Made by a program: the position numbers and the translations under genes. Shown piece after piece: positions 50,189 through 60,071 of a stretch of DNA of 64,000 bases (the stretch's first letter is position 1; every line of letters starts with the position of its first letter). The stretch covers positions 2,046,001 through 2,110,000 of the forward strand of contig NZ_CP068159.1 of assembly GCF_016728505.1 (NCBI RefSeq), written 5' to 3'. This DNA is from Corynebacterium riegelii (GTDB lineage Bacteria > Actinomycetota > Actinomycetes > Mycobacteriales > Mycobacteriaceae). The notes beneath the pieces were generated by a model. It was not told the origin of the DNA. It saw nothing but the letters and a program-made list of their open reading frames with translations, and ran no database searches.

Positions 50189-51352
50189 CTAGCGCACGTT
50201 GGGTCTCCACGTGGTGGAACCACTGCCGGTTTCACCTGGATGAACAGCCTCTGTTTCTGCCTTGTGCGCAACCGGTGCGGTGACCGTACGCTTAGGCGCG
50301 ACACTAACCTCATCTACCTCGTCGGTCTCGCCACTGCGATAGCGGGCAACCTCCTCATTGTGGTCGCGGTAGCGCTTCTGGCGCTCTACAAGCGAAACCA
50401 ACAGCGGAGTTGCCAAGAACAGCGAGGAGAAGATGCCTTCGATCACACCAATGAGCTGGATTAACGCGAGATCCTTCAACGTACCCACGCCCAGCATCCA
50501 CACGGCAACCACCATCAAAGCCACAATCGGCAGGGCCGAAATCACCGAGGTAGAGATAGAGCGCATCACCGTCTGGTTCAGCGCCAGGTTTGCTTCCTCG
50601 GCGTAGGTAGAACGACGCGAGCCCAGAACACCGGCAGTATTCTCCTTCACCTTGTCAAACACGATGACCGTGTCATAGATGGAGAAGGTCAGCACAGTCA
50701 GAAGACCGATGATCATCGCAGGGGTGACCTCAAGGCCGAACAGGGCGTAGATACCCATGATCACGATGCCGTCCACAATCAACGCCAACATCGCTGCAAG
50801 AGCCATCTCGCGCTGCAGGCGCAACGCCACGTAGACCGCCGCAGCAATCAAGAACACGCCCATTGCCAGCAGCATGCGCTTGGTAATCGTGTCGCCCCAA
50901 GACTCAGACACCGTCGAATCACCAATAGCATCGGCGGATGCCACACCCTCAGCGTCCTTCGGCTGGTGCACCTCGTAGATAGCCTGACGTGCAGCGTCAA
51001 TCTGATCCTGCGTCAAGTGCTGAGAGTTGATCTCCAGGGTACGGGCATCGCCTGCACCCACGATCTGGGTCAGCTCCGGGGTCACCCCGGTGGCCTCAAT
51101 GAAGGTCTCTTCCACCTGCTCAGCAACTAAGTCGCCCGCAGGCATGGCAATCTTCGTGCCGCCTTCAAAGTCAATACCCAAGTTGAAGCCGCGGCCAAGC
51201 ATGGCAACCACAGAGATTGCAAGGAACGCAAGCGTAAACGCGTACCAGATCTTGCGACGGCCTACGAAGTCAATCGCACCCTCACGGGTGTAAATGCGCT
51301 CAAAACGCCCGCCGACATTTTCCGTTGTTTCCACGGTAGCGGTATTGGACAT
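50189..51352 (-). CDS. secF: Protein translocase subunit SecF
   Basis: 387 aa, six membrane helices, with a first extracytoplasmic domain after TM1. FNLGIDFEGGTKIAMP is the conserved D1/D4 region and IYDTVIVFDKVKEN the family motif between helices. LNQTVMRSISTSVISALPIVALMVV closes. Together with SecD it pulls secreted proteins using proton flow. It starts 2 nt after secD ends. Confidence 0.97.
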   Translation of the reverse strand: MSNTATVETTENVGGRFERIYTREGAIDFVGRRKIWYAFTLAFLAISVVAMLGRGFNLGIDFEGGTKIAMPAGDLVAEQVEETFIEATGVTPELTQIVGAGDARTLEINSQHLTQDQIDAARQAIYEVHQPKDAEGVASADAIGDSTVSESWGDTITKRMLLAMGVFLIAAAVYVALRLQREMALAAMLALIVDGIVIMGIYALFGLEVTPAMIIGLLTVLTFSIYDTVIVFDKVKENTAGVLGSRRSTYAEEANLALNQTVMRSISTSVISALPIVALMVVAVWMLGVGTLKDLALIQLIGVIEGIFSSLFLATPLLVSLVERQKRYRDHNEEVARYRSGETDEVDEVSVAPKRTVTAPVAHKAETEAVHPGETGSGSTTWRPNVR

Positions 51353-51354
51353 CT

Positions 51355-53202
51355 CTATGCCTCCTCGGATTCTACGTGGGCAACAGGGCGGGGATCATGG
51401 GCAGCAGCCTCAGCCGCTGCAGCGTCTGCCCCCGTCTTGGAAACAGCTCGGTTGTGCTCTCCCACTGCAAACGCCTTGCTCATACCGTTTACTGCAGGCT
51501 TGGACCAGAAGGAACTACGCGACGCCAAAATCAACAGCGGTGCCGTAATCAGGAAGGTGACCAACAGGTCGAACACGGTAGTCAGGCCCATGGTGAAGGC
51601 GAAGCCCTTCACATCGCCAACAGCCAGCATGTAAATAATCACCGCACCGATCAGGGTCACCATGTTGCCGGTAACAATGGTTTCCTTCGCACGCTCCCAA
51701 CCAGATGCGGTAGCAGAGCGGAAGGTCTTGCCCTTGCGCACCTCATCCTTAATCCTCTCGTAGATCACCACGAAGGAGTCTGCGGTGGTACCGATACCAA
51801 TGACCAGACCAGCAATGCCAGACAGATCCAGGGAGTAGCCGATCCAGCGGCCAAGCAGTACCAGCGCGCCGTAGACCAGCACACCTGCCGCTGCAAGGGT
51901 GAACAGGGAGATCAAACCAAACAGGCGGTAGTAAGCGAACACAAACAGCGCCACCAGCAAAATACCAACCAGGCCTGCGTAAATACCTGCCTGCAAGGAG
52001 GCCAAGCCCAGTGACGGCGGCACCGTCATAGCGGTACCACCTGGCTCACCATTCTCACCTGCAAATGACAGCGGGAGTGCGCCGTAACGCAGGTTGTTTG
52101 CCAGGCTGTCCGCCTCTTCCTGGGTGAACTGGCCGGTAATAGACGTTGCCGAGCCCACCGGGGTGGAGCCCTGGATCACGGGAGCGGAGATGATCTGGGA
52201 GTCCAGGGTGATGGCGATCTGCTGGCCAATCATGGCGCTAGTCAACTGCGCCCAGGTCTGGGAGCCGTTGAACTGGCCCTCCTGGCTAAACGCGAAGTTG
52301 ATCTCCATCTGACCGGTCTGAATGTTCGGACCACCCGTAATCTGGCGGCCAGTATCAATCTGCTCACCAGTCAAACGCGGTCCATCCGGGCCGGTGACGC
52401 CGGCGAGCAGCGGCACCTCGTCCAAAAGCAATACCTGCCCACGCGAAGGGTCACACGCAACAAGCGGCAAGGTCTCATCATCAGAGCCTGCCAGCGGGTC
52501 AACGGTCTGCAGCAGGCAGCTGCCCTGCATCAGTGCCATCGCGGCGAACTGCTGCGTGGGATCAGTGGACTGGCGGGTAGCACGCAACGCCTCAGCAACT
52601 TCCTGCCTGCGCTCGGATGCCTCAACCGGACCGTTCGGCTCCGGCAGCGGGGTTGCTTCAAGCTGTGGTGCTTCAGCGGCTTCCTCTTCACCCTCAGTCT
52701 GTGGGGCAAACACCTGGTTGATCGCCAGCTGTGCCTGCTCCTTAGGCATCACACCGAGCTCAACCCACGTTGTAGCCGTATCAAGCAACGTCTGTTCAAC
52801 ACTGGCCGGATCCGCGGTTGGATTCTCCAGTACCGGGCGGAACAGCAGCTGAGAAGTCTGGCCGATGTTACGCACCTGAGACGTGTCATCACCCGCTGCG
52901 GTAATGACCAGAGTATTGCCGTCCACCACAACACTGGCGCCGGAAACACCCATACCGTTGACGCGGTTTTCAAGAATATTGCGGGCATCTTCAAGCTGTT
53001 CACGCGTCGGCTCAGCCCCTTGCGGGACCAAGGTGACACGCGTGCCGCCCTGTAGGTCAATGCCCAATTTTGGCGATGCAGTCTTATCACCGGTGAAAAA
53101 CACCAGCGAATAGACGCCAATGACTACGAGCGCGAACAGCGCAATGGCACGCATTGGCCATCGCCGCGTCGAGTCATGAGATCGCCGAGCGCTGCTAGAC
53201 AC
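51355..53202 (-). CDS. secD: Protein translocase subunit SecD
   Basis: 615 aa, six membrane helices with a large periplasmic P1 domain after TM1. GIDLQGGTRVTL is the D1 signature, YGALPLSF the D5 motif, and GTTADSFVVIYERIKDEVRKGKTFRSA the D6 region. A Glu/Ala/Pro-rich insertion (EEEAAEAPQLEATPLPEP) sits in P1. Forms secD-secF after yajC. Confidence 0.97.
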   Translation of the reverse strand: MSSSARRSHDSTRRWPMRAIALFALVVIGVYSLVFFTGDKTASPKLGIDLQGGTRVTLVPQGAEPTREQLEDARNILENRVNGMGVSGASVVVDGNTLVITAAGDDTSQVRNIGQTSQLLFRPVLENPTADPASVEQTLLDTATTWVELGVMPKEQAQLAINQVFAPQTEGEEEAAEAPQLEATPLPEPNGPVEASERRQEVAEALRATRQSTDPTQQFAAMALMQGSCLLQTVDPLAGSDDETLPLVACDPSRGQVLLLDEVPLLAGVTGPDGPRLTGEQIDTGRQITGGPNIQTGQMEINFAFSQEGQFNGSQTWAQLTSAMIGQQIAITLDSQIISAPVIQGSTPVGSATSITGQFTQEEADSLANNLRYGALPLSFAGENGEPGGTAMTVPPSLGLASLQAGIYAGLVGILLVALFVFAYYRLFGLISLFTLAAAGVLVYGALVLLGRWIGYSLDLSGIAGLVIGIGTTADSFVVIYERIKDEVRKGKTFRSATASGWERAKETIVTGNMVTLIGAVIIYMLAVGDVKGFAFTMGLTTVFDLLVTFLITAPLLILASRSSFWSKPAVNGMSKAFAVGEHNRAVSKTGADAAAAEAAAHDPRPVAHVESEEA

Positions 53203-53266
53203 GTGGAATTCTCCTCTTGTTACAAAGTCTAAGGTTCGCTAACCGCTAACGAGACACCGGAACATG

Positions 53267-53548
53267 CTACGGCATGACCTCTGCGTCTTTCTTCATCACT
53301 CCGGCCAGCTCCATGGTGACCACTACACCCGGTGCGATCTCCACATCAATTGCGCCCTGCTCCTGGCCCTGCTCGCCCACGGCCACCACAGTGCCGTGAA
53401 CACCTGCCACGCTTACAATGCGATCCCCCGGAACCAGCGAAGCACGCATGGCTTCTACTTCACGTGCCCTCCTGCGCTGGGAGCGCATCATGAGCAGCGA
53501 AGGCAGAAGAAAAAGGCCAAGAATAAGAAGAAGTGGCAAGAGTTCCAT
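53267..53548 (-). CDS. yajC: Preprotein translocase subunit YajC
   Basis: 93 aa. One N-terminal membrane helix (LLPLLLILGLFLLPSLLMMRSQRRR) and a small soluble domain with LVPGDRIVSVAGVHGTVVAV, the YajC core. Accessory to SecDF. 53 bp after ruvB. Confidence 0.95.
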   Translation of the reverse strand: MELLPLLLILGLFLLPSLLMMRSQRRRAREVEAMRASLVPGDRIVSVAGVHGTVVAVGEQGQEQGAIDVEIAPGVVVTMELAGVMKKDAEVMP

Positions 53549-53601
53549 GCCGCTTATCTTCGTTGCTCGGCCTAGACAAAATCAAACTACGCCAAATCAA
53601 A

Positions 53602-54696
53602 CTAATACAGCTCAAGCTGGCCCGGAGCCTCCGGCGGCGGAGTCATACCAAGGTGGTGCCACGCACTTGCCGTTGCCACACGTCCGCGCCCGGTACGCGC
53701 CATGAGGCCAGCGCGCACAAGGTAAGGCTCACAGACCTCCTCAACCGTGCCTGGCTCTTCACCCACGGCAATCGCCAGCGTGTTCACGCCGACAGGCCCA
53801 CCGCCATGGCCACGGATCAATGAATCCAGCACCGCCCGGTCAAGGCGATCAAGCCCGCGTTCATCAACATCAAAGACATTGAGCGCGGCACGGGCAGCAT
53901 CCAGATCTACATGCCCGTTGCCGTTAACATCTGCCCAGTCGCGCACACGACGCAGCAGGCGGTTTGCAATACGCGGCGTGCCACGGGAGCGCGAGGCAAT
54001 CTCCACCGCGGCATCCTTATCAATGCTGACTCCCAGAATTGTTGCCGCACGCGTAACCACCCTGGTCAAATCTTCAACGTCGTAGAACTCCATCTGCGCT
54101 GTAAACCCGAAGCGGTCGCGCAAAGGTCCAGTCAGCATGCCGGCGCGTGTGGTTGCACCAACCAATGTAAACGGCGGAATCTCCAACGGAATAGAAGTTG
54201 CACCCGGGCCCTTGCCCACAATCACGTCAATGCGGAAATCCTCCATGGCCATGTAGAGCATTTCTTCGGCAGGGCGCGCAATGCGGTGGATCTCATCAAT
54301 AAACAGCACGTCGCCCTCCATGAGGTTCGACAGCATCGCTGCAAGATCGCCCGCACGCTCAAGTGCTGGACCAGAGGTCATACGAAGCGAGGTTCCCAGC
54401 TCCTGGGCAATAATCATCGCCATCGTCGTCTTACCCAAACCTGGCGGGCCAGAAAGCAGAATATGATCCGGTGTCACACCACGACGCTTCGCACCAGCAA
54501 GCACCAGATTCAGCTGCTCGCGGACTTTCGGCTGGCCAATGAACTCATCCAGCGACTTTGGTCGCAGCGTCTTTTCAACGTCATGCTCTTCCGGCTGCGC
54601 TTGCGATGTCACTGGAGAATCCTGCGATCGCCCCGCACCTGTTCGGCGGGCAAGGTTATCCGGCAGCTGGAACTCAGTCTTTTCTATATCTGACAC
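53602..54696 (-). CDS. ruvB: Holliday junction branch migration ATPase RuvB
   Basis: 364 aa from GTG 54696, matching the SDxEKTEF start of relatives. AAA+ motor: [22 protein letters not shown], Walker [10 protein letters not shown], Walker [11 protein letters not shown], sensor GATTRAGML, arginine finger PLRDRFGF, and a winged-helix C-domain with [18 protein letters not shown]. Drives branch migration with RuvA. Starts 4 nt after ruvA. Confidence 0.97.
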   Translation of the reverse strand: MSDIEKTEFQLPDNLARRTGAGRSQDSPVTSQAQPEEHDVEKTLRPKSLDEFIGQPKVREQLNLVLAGAKRRGVTPDHILLSGPPGLGKTTMAMIIAQELGTSLRMTSGPALERAGDLAAMLSNLMEGDVLFIDEIHRIARPAEEMLYMAMEDFRIDVIVGKGPGATSIPLEIPPFTLVGATTRAGMLTGPLRDRFGFTAQMEFYDVEDLTRVVTRAATILGVSIDKDAAVEIASRSRGTPRIANRLLRRVRDWADVNGNGHVDLDAARAALNVFDVDERGLDRLDRAVLDSLIRGHGGGPVGVNTLAIAVGEEPGTVEEVCEPYLVRAGLMARTGRGRVATASAWHHLGMTPPPEAPGQLELY

Positions 54697-54700
54697 TGCC

Positions 54701-55315
54701 CTACTTCTTTCCAAGCTGCGTCAACGCCGCGCGAAGAAGCGCACTTTGGGCAATCTCCGGCTGCTCCGCCTGCAACGCCTCGACCACTGGGCGCGCGGAC
54801 TTCTCTGCAAAGCCCAAACCGACAAGTGCCTCAACAACCTGCTCAGAGGCAAACGATGCCCCGCCCGCACCACTAGCCGCGCTAGGCGCCTGATCCTGTG
54901 CTGGGGCTACGGCAAAGCCCTCTAGCTTGTCCTTGAGTTCCAAGACCATGCGATCAGCCATCTTCTTGCCCACGCCTGGGATGGTCTGCAACGCCCTGGC
55001 ATCACCAGCCGCGATGTGGCTCGCCAACTCGCCTGGCTGGAACACAGCAAGCGCGGCAAGCGCCAGCTTCGGGCCCAACCCGGTCACGGTCTGCAGCTTA
55101 TGAAAAATCGTACGCGCATCGGCATCGGCAAAACCGTACAGCGTCATGCCATCATCTTTAACCACCATTGACGTCAGCACACGGCGCTTCTCCCCGCGCT
55201 GAAGCCCCCCAAGCGTTGGAGGCGTGGCAAGAAACCGGTAGCCAACCCCAGAGCACTCAATTACCGCGTGGTCAAGCCCAATCGCAATAACCTCACCATT
55301 GAGGGAATCAATCAT
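54701..55315 (-). CDS. ruvA: Holliday junction DNA helicase subunit RuvA
   Basis: 204 aa. OB fold ([26 protein letters not shown]), two helix-hairpin-helix motifs ([16 protein letters not shown] and [20 protein letters not shown]), and a C-terminal UBA-like domain that binds RuvB ([19 protein letters not shown]). Its ATG overlaps the ruvC stop as ATGA. Confidence 0.97.
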   Translation of the reverse strand: MIDSLNGEVIAIGLDHAVIECSGVGYRFLATPPTLGGLQRGEKRRVLTSMVVKDDGMTLYGFADADARTIFHKLQTVTGLGPKLALAALAVFQPGELASHIAAGDARALQTIPGVGKKMADRMVLELKDKLEGFAVAPAQDQAPSAASGAGGASFASEQVVEALVGLGFAEKSARPVVEALQAEQPEIAQSALLRAALTQLGKK

Positions 55316-55824
55316 GCCGTAGACATCCTTTCAATAAGCGGCGCACGCCAGCAGTGGCATACGGCAATCGCAAGCGCATCCGCTGCATCCGCAGGCTTCG
55401 GGGCTTCACTCAATCCCAAGATACGGGTAATCATGTTGGTCATCTGCTTCTTGTCCGCACGGCCATTGCCAGAAACAGCCTTCTTCACCTCTGAAGGCGT
55501 GTACTGATGCACCGGGATCCCCCGCTCCGCAGCTGCCAACACCAGCACACCCACCGCGTGAGCAGTGTGCATCACAGTAGAGACATTGCCACGTTCAAAA
55601 ACCCGTTCCATGGCAACAACATCCGGACGGTAATCATCCATCCATTCCCCCACCGCACGGGACAAGCGAAGCAAGCGCTCCGCCAATTCCGCGTCCGAAG
55701 GCGTACGTGCAACTCCCACAGCCACAGGAAGTATCTGACGCCCGCGCCCGGCCTGGACCACGGACAGACCACATCGGGTCAGCCCGGGGTCAATGCCCAT
55801 TACACGAAGCCCTTCAAGATTCAC
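55312..55824 (-). CDS. ruvC: Crossover junction endodeoxyribonuclease RuvC
   Basis: 170 aa. RNase H-like resolvase: [11 protein letters not shown] (first Asp), [16 protein letters not shown] (Glu), [19 protein letters not shown] and [14 protein letters not shown] (Asp pair). GTG 55824 gives the NLEGLRVMG start of relatives. The C-terminus stops soon after the core, near E. coli length, without the long tail that I recall in C. glutamicum RuvC. Confidence 0.96.
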   Translation of the reverse strand: MNLEGLRVMGIDPGLTRCGLSVVQAGRGRQILPVAVGVARTPSDAELAERLLRLSRAVGEWMDDYRPDVVAMERVFERGNVSTVMHTAHAVGVLVLAAAERGIPVHQYTPSEVKKAVSGNGRADKKQMTNMITRILGLSEAPKPADAADALAIAVCHCWRAPLIERMSTA

Positions 55825-55838
55825 CACACGTATGTTCT

Positions 55839-55850
55839 ACCACATGTGGT
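55839..55850. promoter_or_regulatory. Perfect 12-bp palindrome upstream of ruvC
   Basis: ACCACATGTGGT fills most of the short gap between the lipoprotein gene and ruvC. Next to it, 55824-55839 on the minus strand (TAGAACATACGTGTGG) partly resembles a corynebacterial LexA box. Function unproven. Confidence 0.3.
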
Positions 55851-56771
55851 TTAGACGTAGTCGATGTACGTAAACCCGTCCAGATCGTGTCGACCGTGCT
55901 GGAAGACCTCTTCATCGGCTTTGCCCGAGAAGTCTCCTACCCAGTCACCGTCAACCCAGCGCATGCCAATACGGCCAACCAACAGTTCGTCTTCACGTTC
56001 AAGTTGGTCAGGCTCAAAGAAGATAGCCAACTCAACCTGCACGAAGTCTTTCTCACACTGCAGAATCTTGTACGCCACCGGCGCAGGCATGGTGAGGAAA
56101 CGCGAAGTTGCGTACTGCTCAGGGTTTTCATGCCCGCCCTCTTCACGCAGCTGCTTTGCCAACGCTGAAGACTTAGCCAGCTGCTCATACGATTCTGCAG
56201 CTACCTCATCACCACTATTTGGGTGGAACGTTGCCGTGTTCATCGCTGCAACGAGGGCACCTGCGGGCGAATGTGCATAACCGCGAGGCACCGCGCGTAC
56301 CGCCTTAGTGGGGCCAGCTTGGTCGTTGACCACCATGTAGCGAGCGTTGACGTACTGCTGCTGGGTTTGCCCCTCAAGACCCTTGAACGCGTCGCAGGAT
56401 CCGTCCTTCAGACCAGCATCTCCTGGAAAATCGCCGTCGTGGCCAATTGGGGTATGCGCAGGGCGTCCCAAAAAGACGTCTGGATTCACCGTCCCTGGTT
56501 CCGCATGCACGGAGTCATCCACTCCACCCGGCCAGCTGCGTTGCTGGTTACCAACCAAGGCGCCAGCGTCAACCGGGGGTGAAACAGGACCAGGTTCTTG
56601 GCGCGGCTCTAAGGCGTCAGAGTCGGGTTCAGGTCCCGCAATGCTTGTAAACACCGGACTTTCGGGCACGGGCAGCGCCTGTTGGCTGCCCACTGCACTA
56701 CAGCCCGCGGGCAGCAGCGCACCCGCGGCCAAAGCACACGCCGAGAGTGCGACAGTCAGCCGCTTGTTCAC
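55851..56771 (-). CDS. Putative lipoprotein, unknown function
   Basis: 306 aa from GTG 56771. Lipoprotein signal (ALSACALAAGALLPAGC, Cys24), a Pro-rich disordered segment (about 30-110), then a folded domain with GYAHSPAGALVAAMNT and WVDGDWVGDFSGKADEE. The HSPAGALVA motif resembles actinobacterial secreted proteins of unknown function in which a His-containing loop precedes a helix. Lies between yebC (1 bp) and ruvC (26 bp). I cannot assign a function. Confidence 0.75.
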   Translation of the reverse strand: MNKRLTVALSACALAAGALLPAGCSAVGSQQALPVPESPVFTSIAGPEPDSDALEPRQEPGPVSPPVDAGALVGNQQRSWPGGVDDSVHAEPGTVNPDVFLGRPAHTPIGHDGDFPGDAGLKDGSCDAFKGLEGQTQQQYVNARYMVVNDQAGPTKAVRAVPRGYAHSPAGALVAAMNTATFHPNSGDEVAAESYEQLAKSSALAKQLREEGGHENPEQYATSRFLTMPAPVAYKILQCEKDFVQVELAIFFEPDQLEREDELLVGRIGMRWVDGDWVGDFSGKADEEVFQHGRHDLDGFTYIDYV

Positions 56772-56772
56772 A

Positions 56773-57525
56773 CTAATCCTCCAGTTGCTCAGCAACCTCG
56801 TCCGAGATGTTCATGTTGGTGTAGACGTTTTGCACATCATCCGACTCTTCAAGCGCGTCGATGAGCTTCATCATCTTCTTTGCGCCTTCAAGATCCAGAT
56901 CAACCTCAACGTCGGCGCGGAACTCCTGCTCGGAATCTTCCACCTCAATGTTCTCGGCTGCTAGTGCCTCACGTACGGCCGGAAGGTCGGTCGGCTGGCA
57001 GGTGATCTCAAACAGCTCACCGAGGTCATTGACTTCCTCAGCGCCAGCGTCCAGGACGGCCATCAGCACATCGTCCTCAGTCAGCTCGCCCTTTTGGATG
57101 GTGACAATGCCGGTGCGTTCAAACATGTAGCCAACAGAACCGGACTCACCCAGGTTGCCGCCATTCTTCGTCATGGCGGTGCGGACCTCAGTTGCCGCGC
57201 GGTTGCGGTTATCCGTCAGACACTCAATCAGCACTGCGACACCGTTGGTGCCGTAGCCCTCATACATCACGGTCTCATAGTTAGAGCCGCCAGCAATCTC
57301 ACCAGAGCCACGCTTACGTGCGCGCTCAATGTTGTCGTTGGGCACGGAGGCCTTCTTGGCCTTGCGGATCATGTCATCCAGCGTCGGGTTCGCAGCTGGG
57401 TCGCCACCGCCCGTACGGGCCGCAACCTCAATGTCTTTAATCAGCTTCGCCCACAGCTTGGAACGCTTCGCGTCATTTGCTGCCTTCTTGTGCTTGGTAG
57501 TAGCCCACTTTGAATGGCCTGCCAT
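56773..57525 (-). CDS. yebC: YebC/PmpR family translation or transcription regulator
   Basis: 250 aa, ATG at 57525. [28 protein letters not shown] and [53 protein letters not shown] are the family's fixed motifs. YebC proteins act as DNA regulators or, more recently shown, relieve ribosome stalling. Own promoter at 57568-57595. Confidence 0.96.
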   Translation of the reverse strand: MAGHSKWATTKHKKAANDAKRSKLWAKLIKDIEVAARTGGGDPAANPTLDDMIRKAKKASVPNDNIERARKRGSGEIAGGSNYETVMYEGYGTNGVAVLIECLTDNRNRAATEVRTAMTKNGGNLGESGSVGYMFERTGIVTIQKGELTEDDVLMAVLDAGAEEVNDLGELFEITCQPTDLPAVREALAAENIEVEDSEQEFRADVEVDLDLEGAKKMMKLIDALEESDDVQNVYTNMNISDEVAEQLED

Positions 57526-57567
57526 CTCGCACCCCTTTTCGCTCGGAAGTTTTGTTCTCGGCATGCC

Positions 57568-57595
57568 AGTATACGCTGCAGCCAATTCTGGCTAA
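57568..57595 (-). promoter_or_regulatory. yebC promoter
   Basis: -10 TATACT (57568-57573) and a weak -35 TTAGCC (57590-57595) with 16-bp spacing on the minus strand, giving a leader of roughly 35 nt. Confidence 0.55.
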
Positions 57596-57628
57596 CCACG
57601 CATCACCGGCACGGATCACTAGCACCGA

Positions 57629-58489
57629 TCATTTACCGCGCATCGGCACCTGGGTCGCGCCTTCGCGAAGGTTGCGTGCAAGCCCCTCCTGGACAATCAC
57701 CGCAACGAGGTTGCCGGCAGCATCAAAAATTTTGCCCTGGGTCAGCGCCCGCCCACTGCCTGCTGATGGCGACGACTGCCTGTACAGCAACCAATCATCG
57801 ACCCGCACCGGGCGCAAGAACCACATGTTGTGGTCCAACGACGCCAACTGAACCTTCGCCTCCGGGTGCGCCTGCAACGAGGTGTAGAGCAGCGTCATGT
57901 CCGTCAGATACGTCAGCGCCTGGGCATGAAAGACATCCGTGTCAGGCAGCTGGTGGCGGTAGCGAAACCACAGGCTCCGTCCGCTGACCGTGGTCGCGTC
58001 TTGTGCATTGCTTTCGATAGGTACGTCGCGGATGTCCCACTCGTGGAACTCCTTTTCCGCATCCGGCACACCGCTCGGAATCTTCCCTCCAGGGGCAATT
58101 GCCTCCGGGCGTGGGACATCCGGCATTTGCTCGGCGTGCTCCGGTCCCTCGTCCAGGTTGTGGTGGAAACTCGCGCTCAACACAAAGCACAACTTCTCGC
58201 CTTGGTAAGCCTGCACGGTGCGTAGGGCGTAGCTGCGGCCGTCGCGAAGCGGGAGCACCTCGTAGCGCACGGGCAAGTCAGCCTCAGCAGGCCGCAGGAA
58301 GTAACTGTGCAAAGAATGCACGTATTTGCCGTCTCCAATGGTTGCGCTTGCCGCTGCCAGCGCCTGGGCCGCAAGGTGACCACCAAACATGCGGACAAAC
58401 ACCAGGGCATTCATCGCGGGGCCCTCAAACGTGGTTGGGCCAACCTGTTTGAGTGTTAAGACTCGCTCTAACTCACGGATGCTTTCCAT
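57629..58489 (-). CDS. tesB: Acyl-CoA thioesterase II
   Basis: 286 aa from ATG 58489, double hotdog fold. VFGG-type RMFGGHLAAQALAAAS in the first half, HSLHSYFLRPA, and LASLDHNMWFLRPVRVDDWLLYRQSSPSAGSGRALTQG in the second, with the Asp, Ser/Thr and Gln (IVQEGLAR) positions expected for catalysis. Hydrolyses medium- and long-chain acyl-CoA. Confidence 0.94.
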   Translation of the reverse strand: MESIRELERVLTLKQVGPTTFEGPAMNALVFVRMFGGHLAAQALAAASATIGDGKYVHSLHSYFLRPAEADLPVRYEVLPLRDGRSYALRTVQAYQGEKLCFVLSASFHHNLDEGPEHAEQMPDVPRPEAIAPGGKIPSGVPDAEKEFHEWDIRDVPIESNAQDATTVSGRSLWFRYRHQLPDTDVFHAQALTYLTDMTLLYTSLQAHPEAKVQLASLDHNMWFLRPVRVDDWLLYRQSSPSAGSGRALTQGKIFDAAGNLVAVIVQEGLARNLREGATQVPMRGK

Positions 58490-58522
58490 GACAGGCAAGC
58501 CTACAACGCATCACAGCTGGAT

Positions 58523-58969
58523 CTACAGCGGCAGCGCAGCGTATTCCGGAAGCGCAGCTGTGCCGCCAAGCCGCAGCGTACGCACCACAGGTCGAAGGCG
58601 AAGCGCGCGCGTATCAGCTACGGCATCGTTGTAAAAGCGCAGCGCAAGCAGTACGCGTGTGTCAGCATCCTGCAGCTCTGCCCCCTCACAACCTGCCGCG
58701 CGCGGACGTAGCCCTGACTCAGCGTCCAGCCTGTCGGTGAGATTGCCAGCGCTCATCCGAATCTCTTCAACAGCATGGGCATCGGCTGCTAGCTCTGGGC
58801 AAGTCACGGCAAGTACGGCACAGCGTCTATCCAGGGCTGCTTGCAATGCCGCACGCGAGCGATCCAAGCGAATGTGCAGCCGGTCCAGACGGCGCGCAGT
58901 GAAATACGCCCATGCAGCAAACAGCGTCAGCAAGATCGCCACCACAACCCAGATCACCGTGGTGCTCAC
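58523..58969 (-). CDS. Membrane-anchored LemA-like helical protein
   Basis: 148 aa. N-terminal membrane helix (VIWVVVAILLTLFAAWAYF), then charged helices (RRLDRLHIRLDRSRAALQAALDRR) and RFYNDAVADTRALRLRPVVRTL near the end, resembling LemA-like proteins and the N-terminal part of the mycobacterial membrane Nudix protein encoded beside pimA; no Nudix box is present here. Overlaps pimA by 4 bp (ATGA), so it is co-translated with it. Confidence 0.65.
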   Translation of the reverse strand: MSTTVIWVVVAILLTLFAAWAYFTARRLDRLHIRLDRSRAALQAALDRRCAVLAVTCPELAADAHAVEEIRMSAGNLTDRLDAESGLRPRAAGCEGAELQDADTRVLLALRFYNDAVADTRALRLRPVVRTLRLGGTAALPEYAALPL

Positions 58970-60069
58970 TTGGACACCGTCACAATCTGTCCTGTGGCAA
59001 CCGTTTCGTACACGGCCAGCACTTGGCTCGCCACTCGCTCCCAGTCGTAGAGAGCTGCGCGGCGCTTACCTGCGGTGATGAGGGTGTTGCGGGTGCGTGG
59101 ATCGTCGATAAGCAACTGCACCTGCCTAGCTAAACCATCAGCATCACCGATAGGAAACAACAGGCCAGCAGGCGTGTCACTCTGCGCATCAACCACTGCG
59201 GCAAACGCTTCCAAGTCACTTGCCACCACCGCACACCCTGCCGCCATGGCCTCAACCAGCACAATGCCGAAAGACTCCCCACCCGTGTTCGGCGCCACGT
59301 AAATGTCGGCTCGCCCCAGCACGCGGGCTTTCTCTTCCTCGGTGACACGCCCCATAAACTCCACCCCCGGGTGCGAGCGCTCAGCCCCACCCCCCATCAC
59401 CGTCACCCGCAGTGATCCCTCGGGGCTTTTCAGCTTATCGACGCCCGCGAGCAACACCTCCAACCCCTTCCTCGGCTCATCCAACCTGCCGAGAAAGACG
59501 ATCTCAACCTCACGCGAATCGTTCGGCTCACCACAGTGCGCGGCAAAACGCGAAGTATCCACGCCGTTGGGAATCACAACCGGGTCTGTGCCTACCTGTT
59601 CCACCTGCCAACGCCGAGCCATTTCGGAGACCGCAATACCGCCGCTGACCTTCTCCAAGTTGGCGCGAAGGATCGGCAGTGCGGCTTTCAGCGCCACCGA
59701 AGAAGCTGCAGACGCGTGGTAGGTAGCCACGATTGGGCCATCAGCGTAACGCAGTGCCGCCAACGAGAAGCTTGTCGCATTCGGCTCGTGGACATGCAAG
59801 ACGTCAAACTCGCCTCGTGCAATGAACTGTCGGGTTACACGCCGCATATGTGGGCCGAGCGAAAGCCTGGCAACGGAACCGTTATACGGCACGGCAACAG
59901 CGGGCCCGCCGCGGGTGACAAAGTCGGGCAGATCCGTGTCCTCGGAGGCTGGACCGAGTACCCGCACCTCGTGGCCGCGGGCAATCAGGGTCTGCGCCAG
60001 ATCCAACACGTGCGCCTGCACGCCACCGGGCTCATCAAAGGAGTAGGGACACACCATGCCAATGCGCAT
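58966..60069 (-). CDS. pimA: Phosphatidylinositol alpha-mannosyltransferase
   Basis: 367 aa, GT4, GT-B fold. Adds the first mannose of PIMs from GDP-mannose on the inner membrane face. EPGGVQAHVLDLA (acceptor loop), HVHEPNATSFSLAAL, VIPNGVD, FLGRLDEPRKGLEVLLAG and GGESFGIVLVEAMAAG (EX7E) are present. Downstream of patA by 2 bp. Confidence 0.95.
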   Translation of the reverse strand: MRIGMVCPYSFDEPGGVQAHVLDLAQTLIARGHEVRVLGPASEDTDLPDFVTRGGPAVAVPYNGSVARLSLGPHMRRVTRQFIARGEFDVLHVHEPNATSFSLAALRYADGPIVATYHASAASSVALKAALPILRANLEKVSGGIAVSEMARRWQVEQVGTDPVVIPNGVDTSRFAAHCGEPNDSREVEIVFLGRLDEPRKGLEVLLAGVDKLKSPEGSLRVTVMGGGAERSHPGVEFMGRVTEEEKARVLGRADIYVAPNTGGESFGIVLVEAMAAGCAVVASDLEAFAAVVDAQSDTPAGLLFPIGDADGLARQVQLLIDDPRTRNTLITAGKRRAALYDWERVASQVLAVYETVATGQIVTVSK

Positions 60070-60071
60070 GT

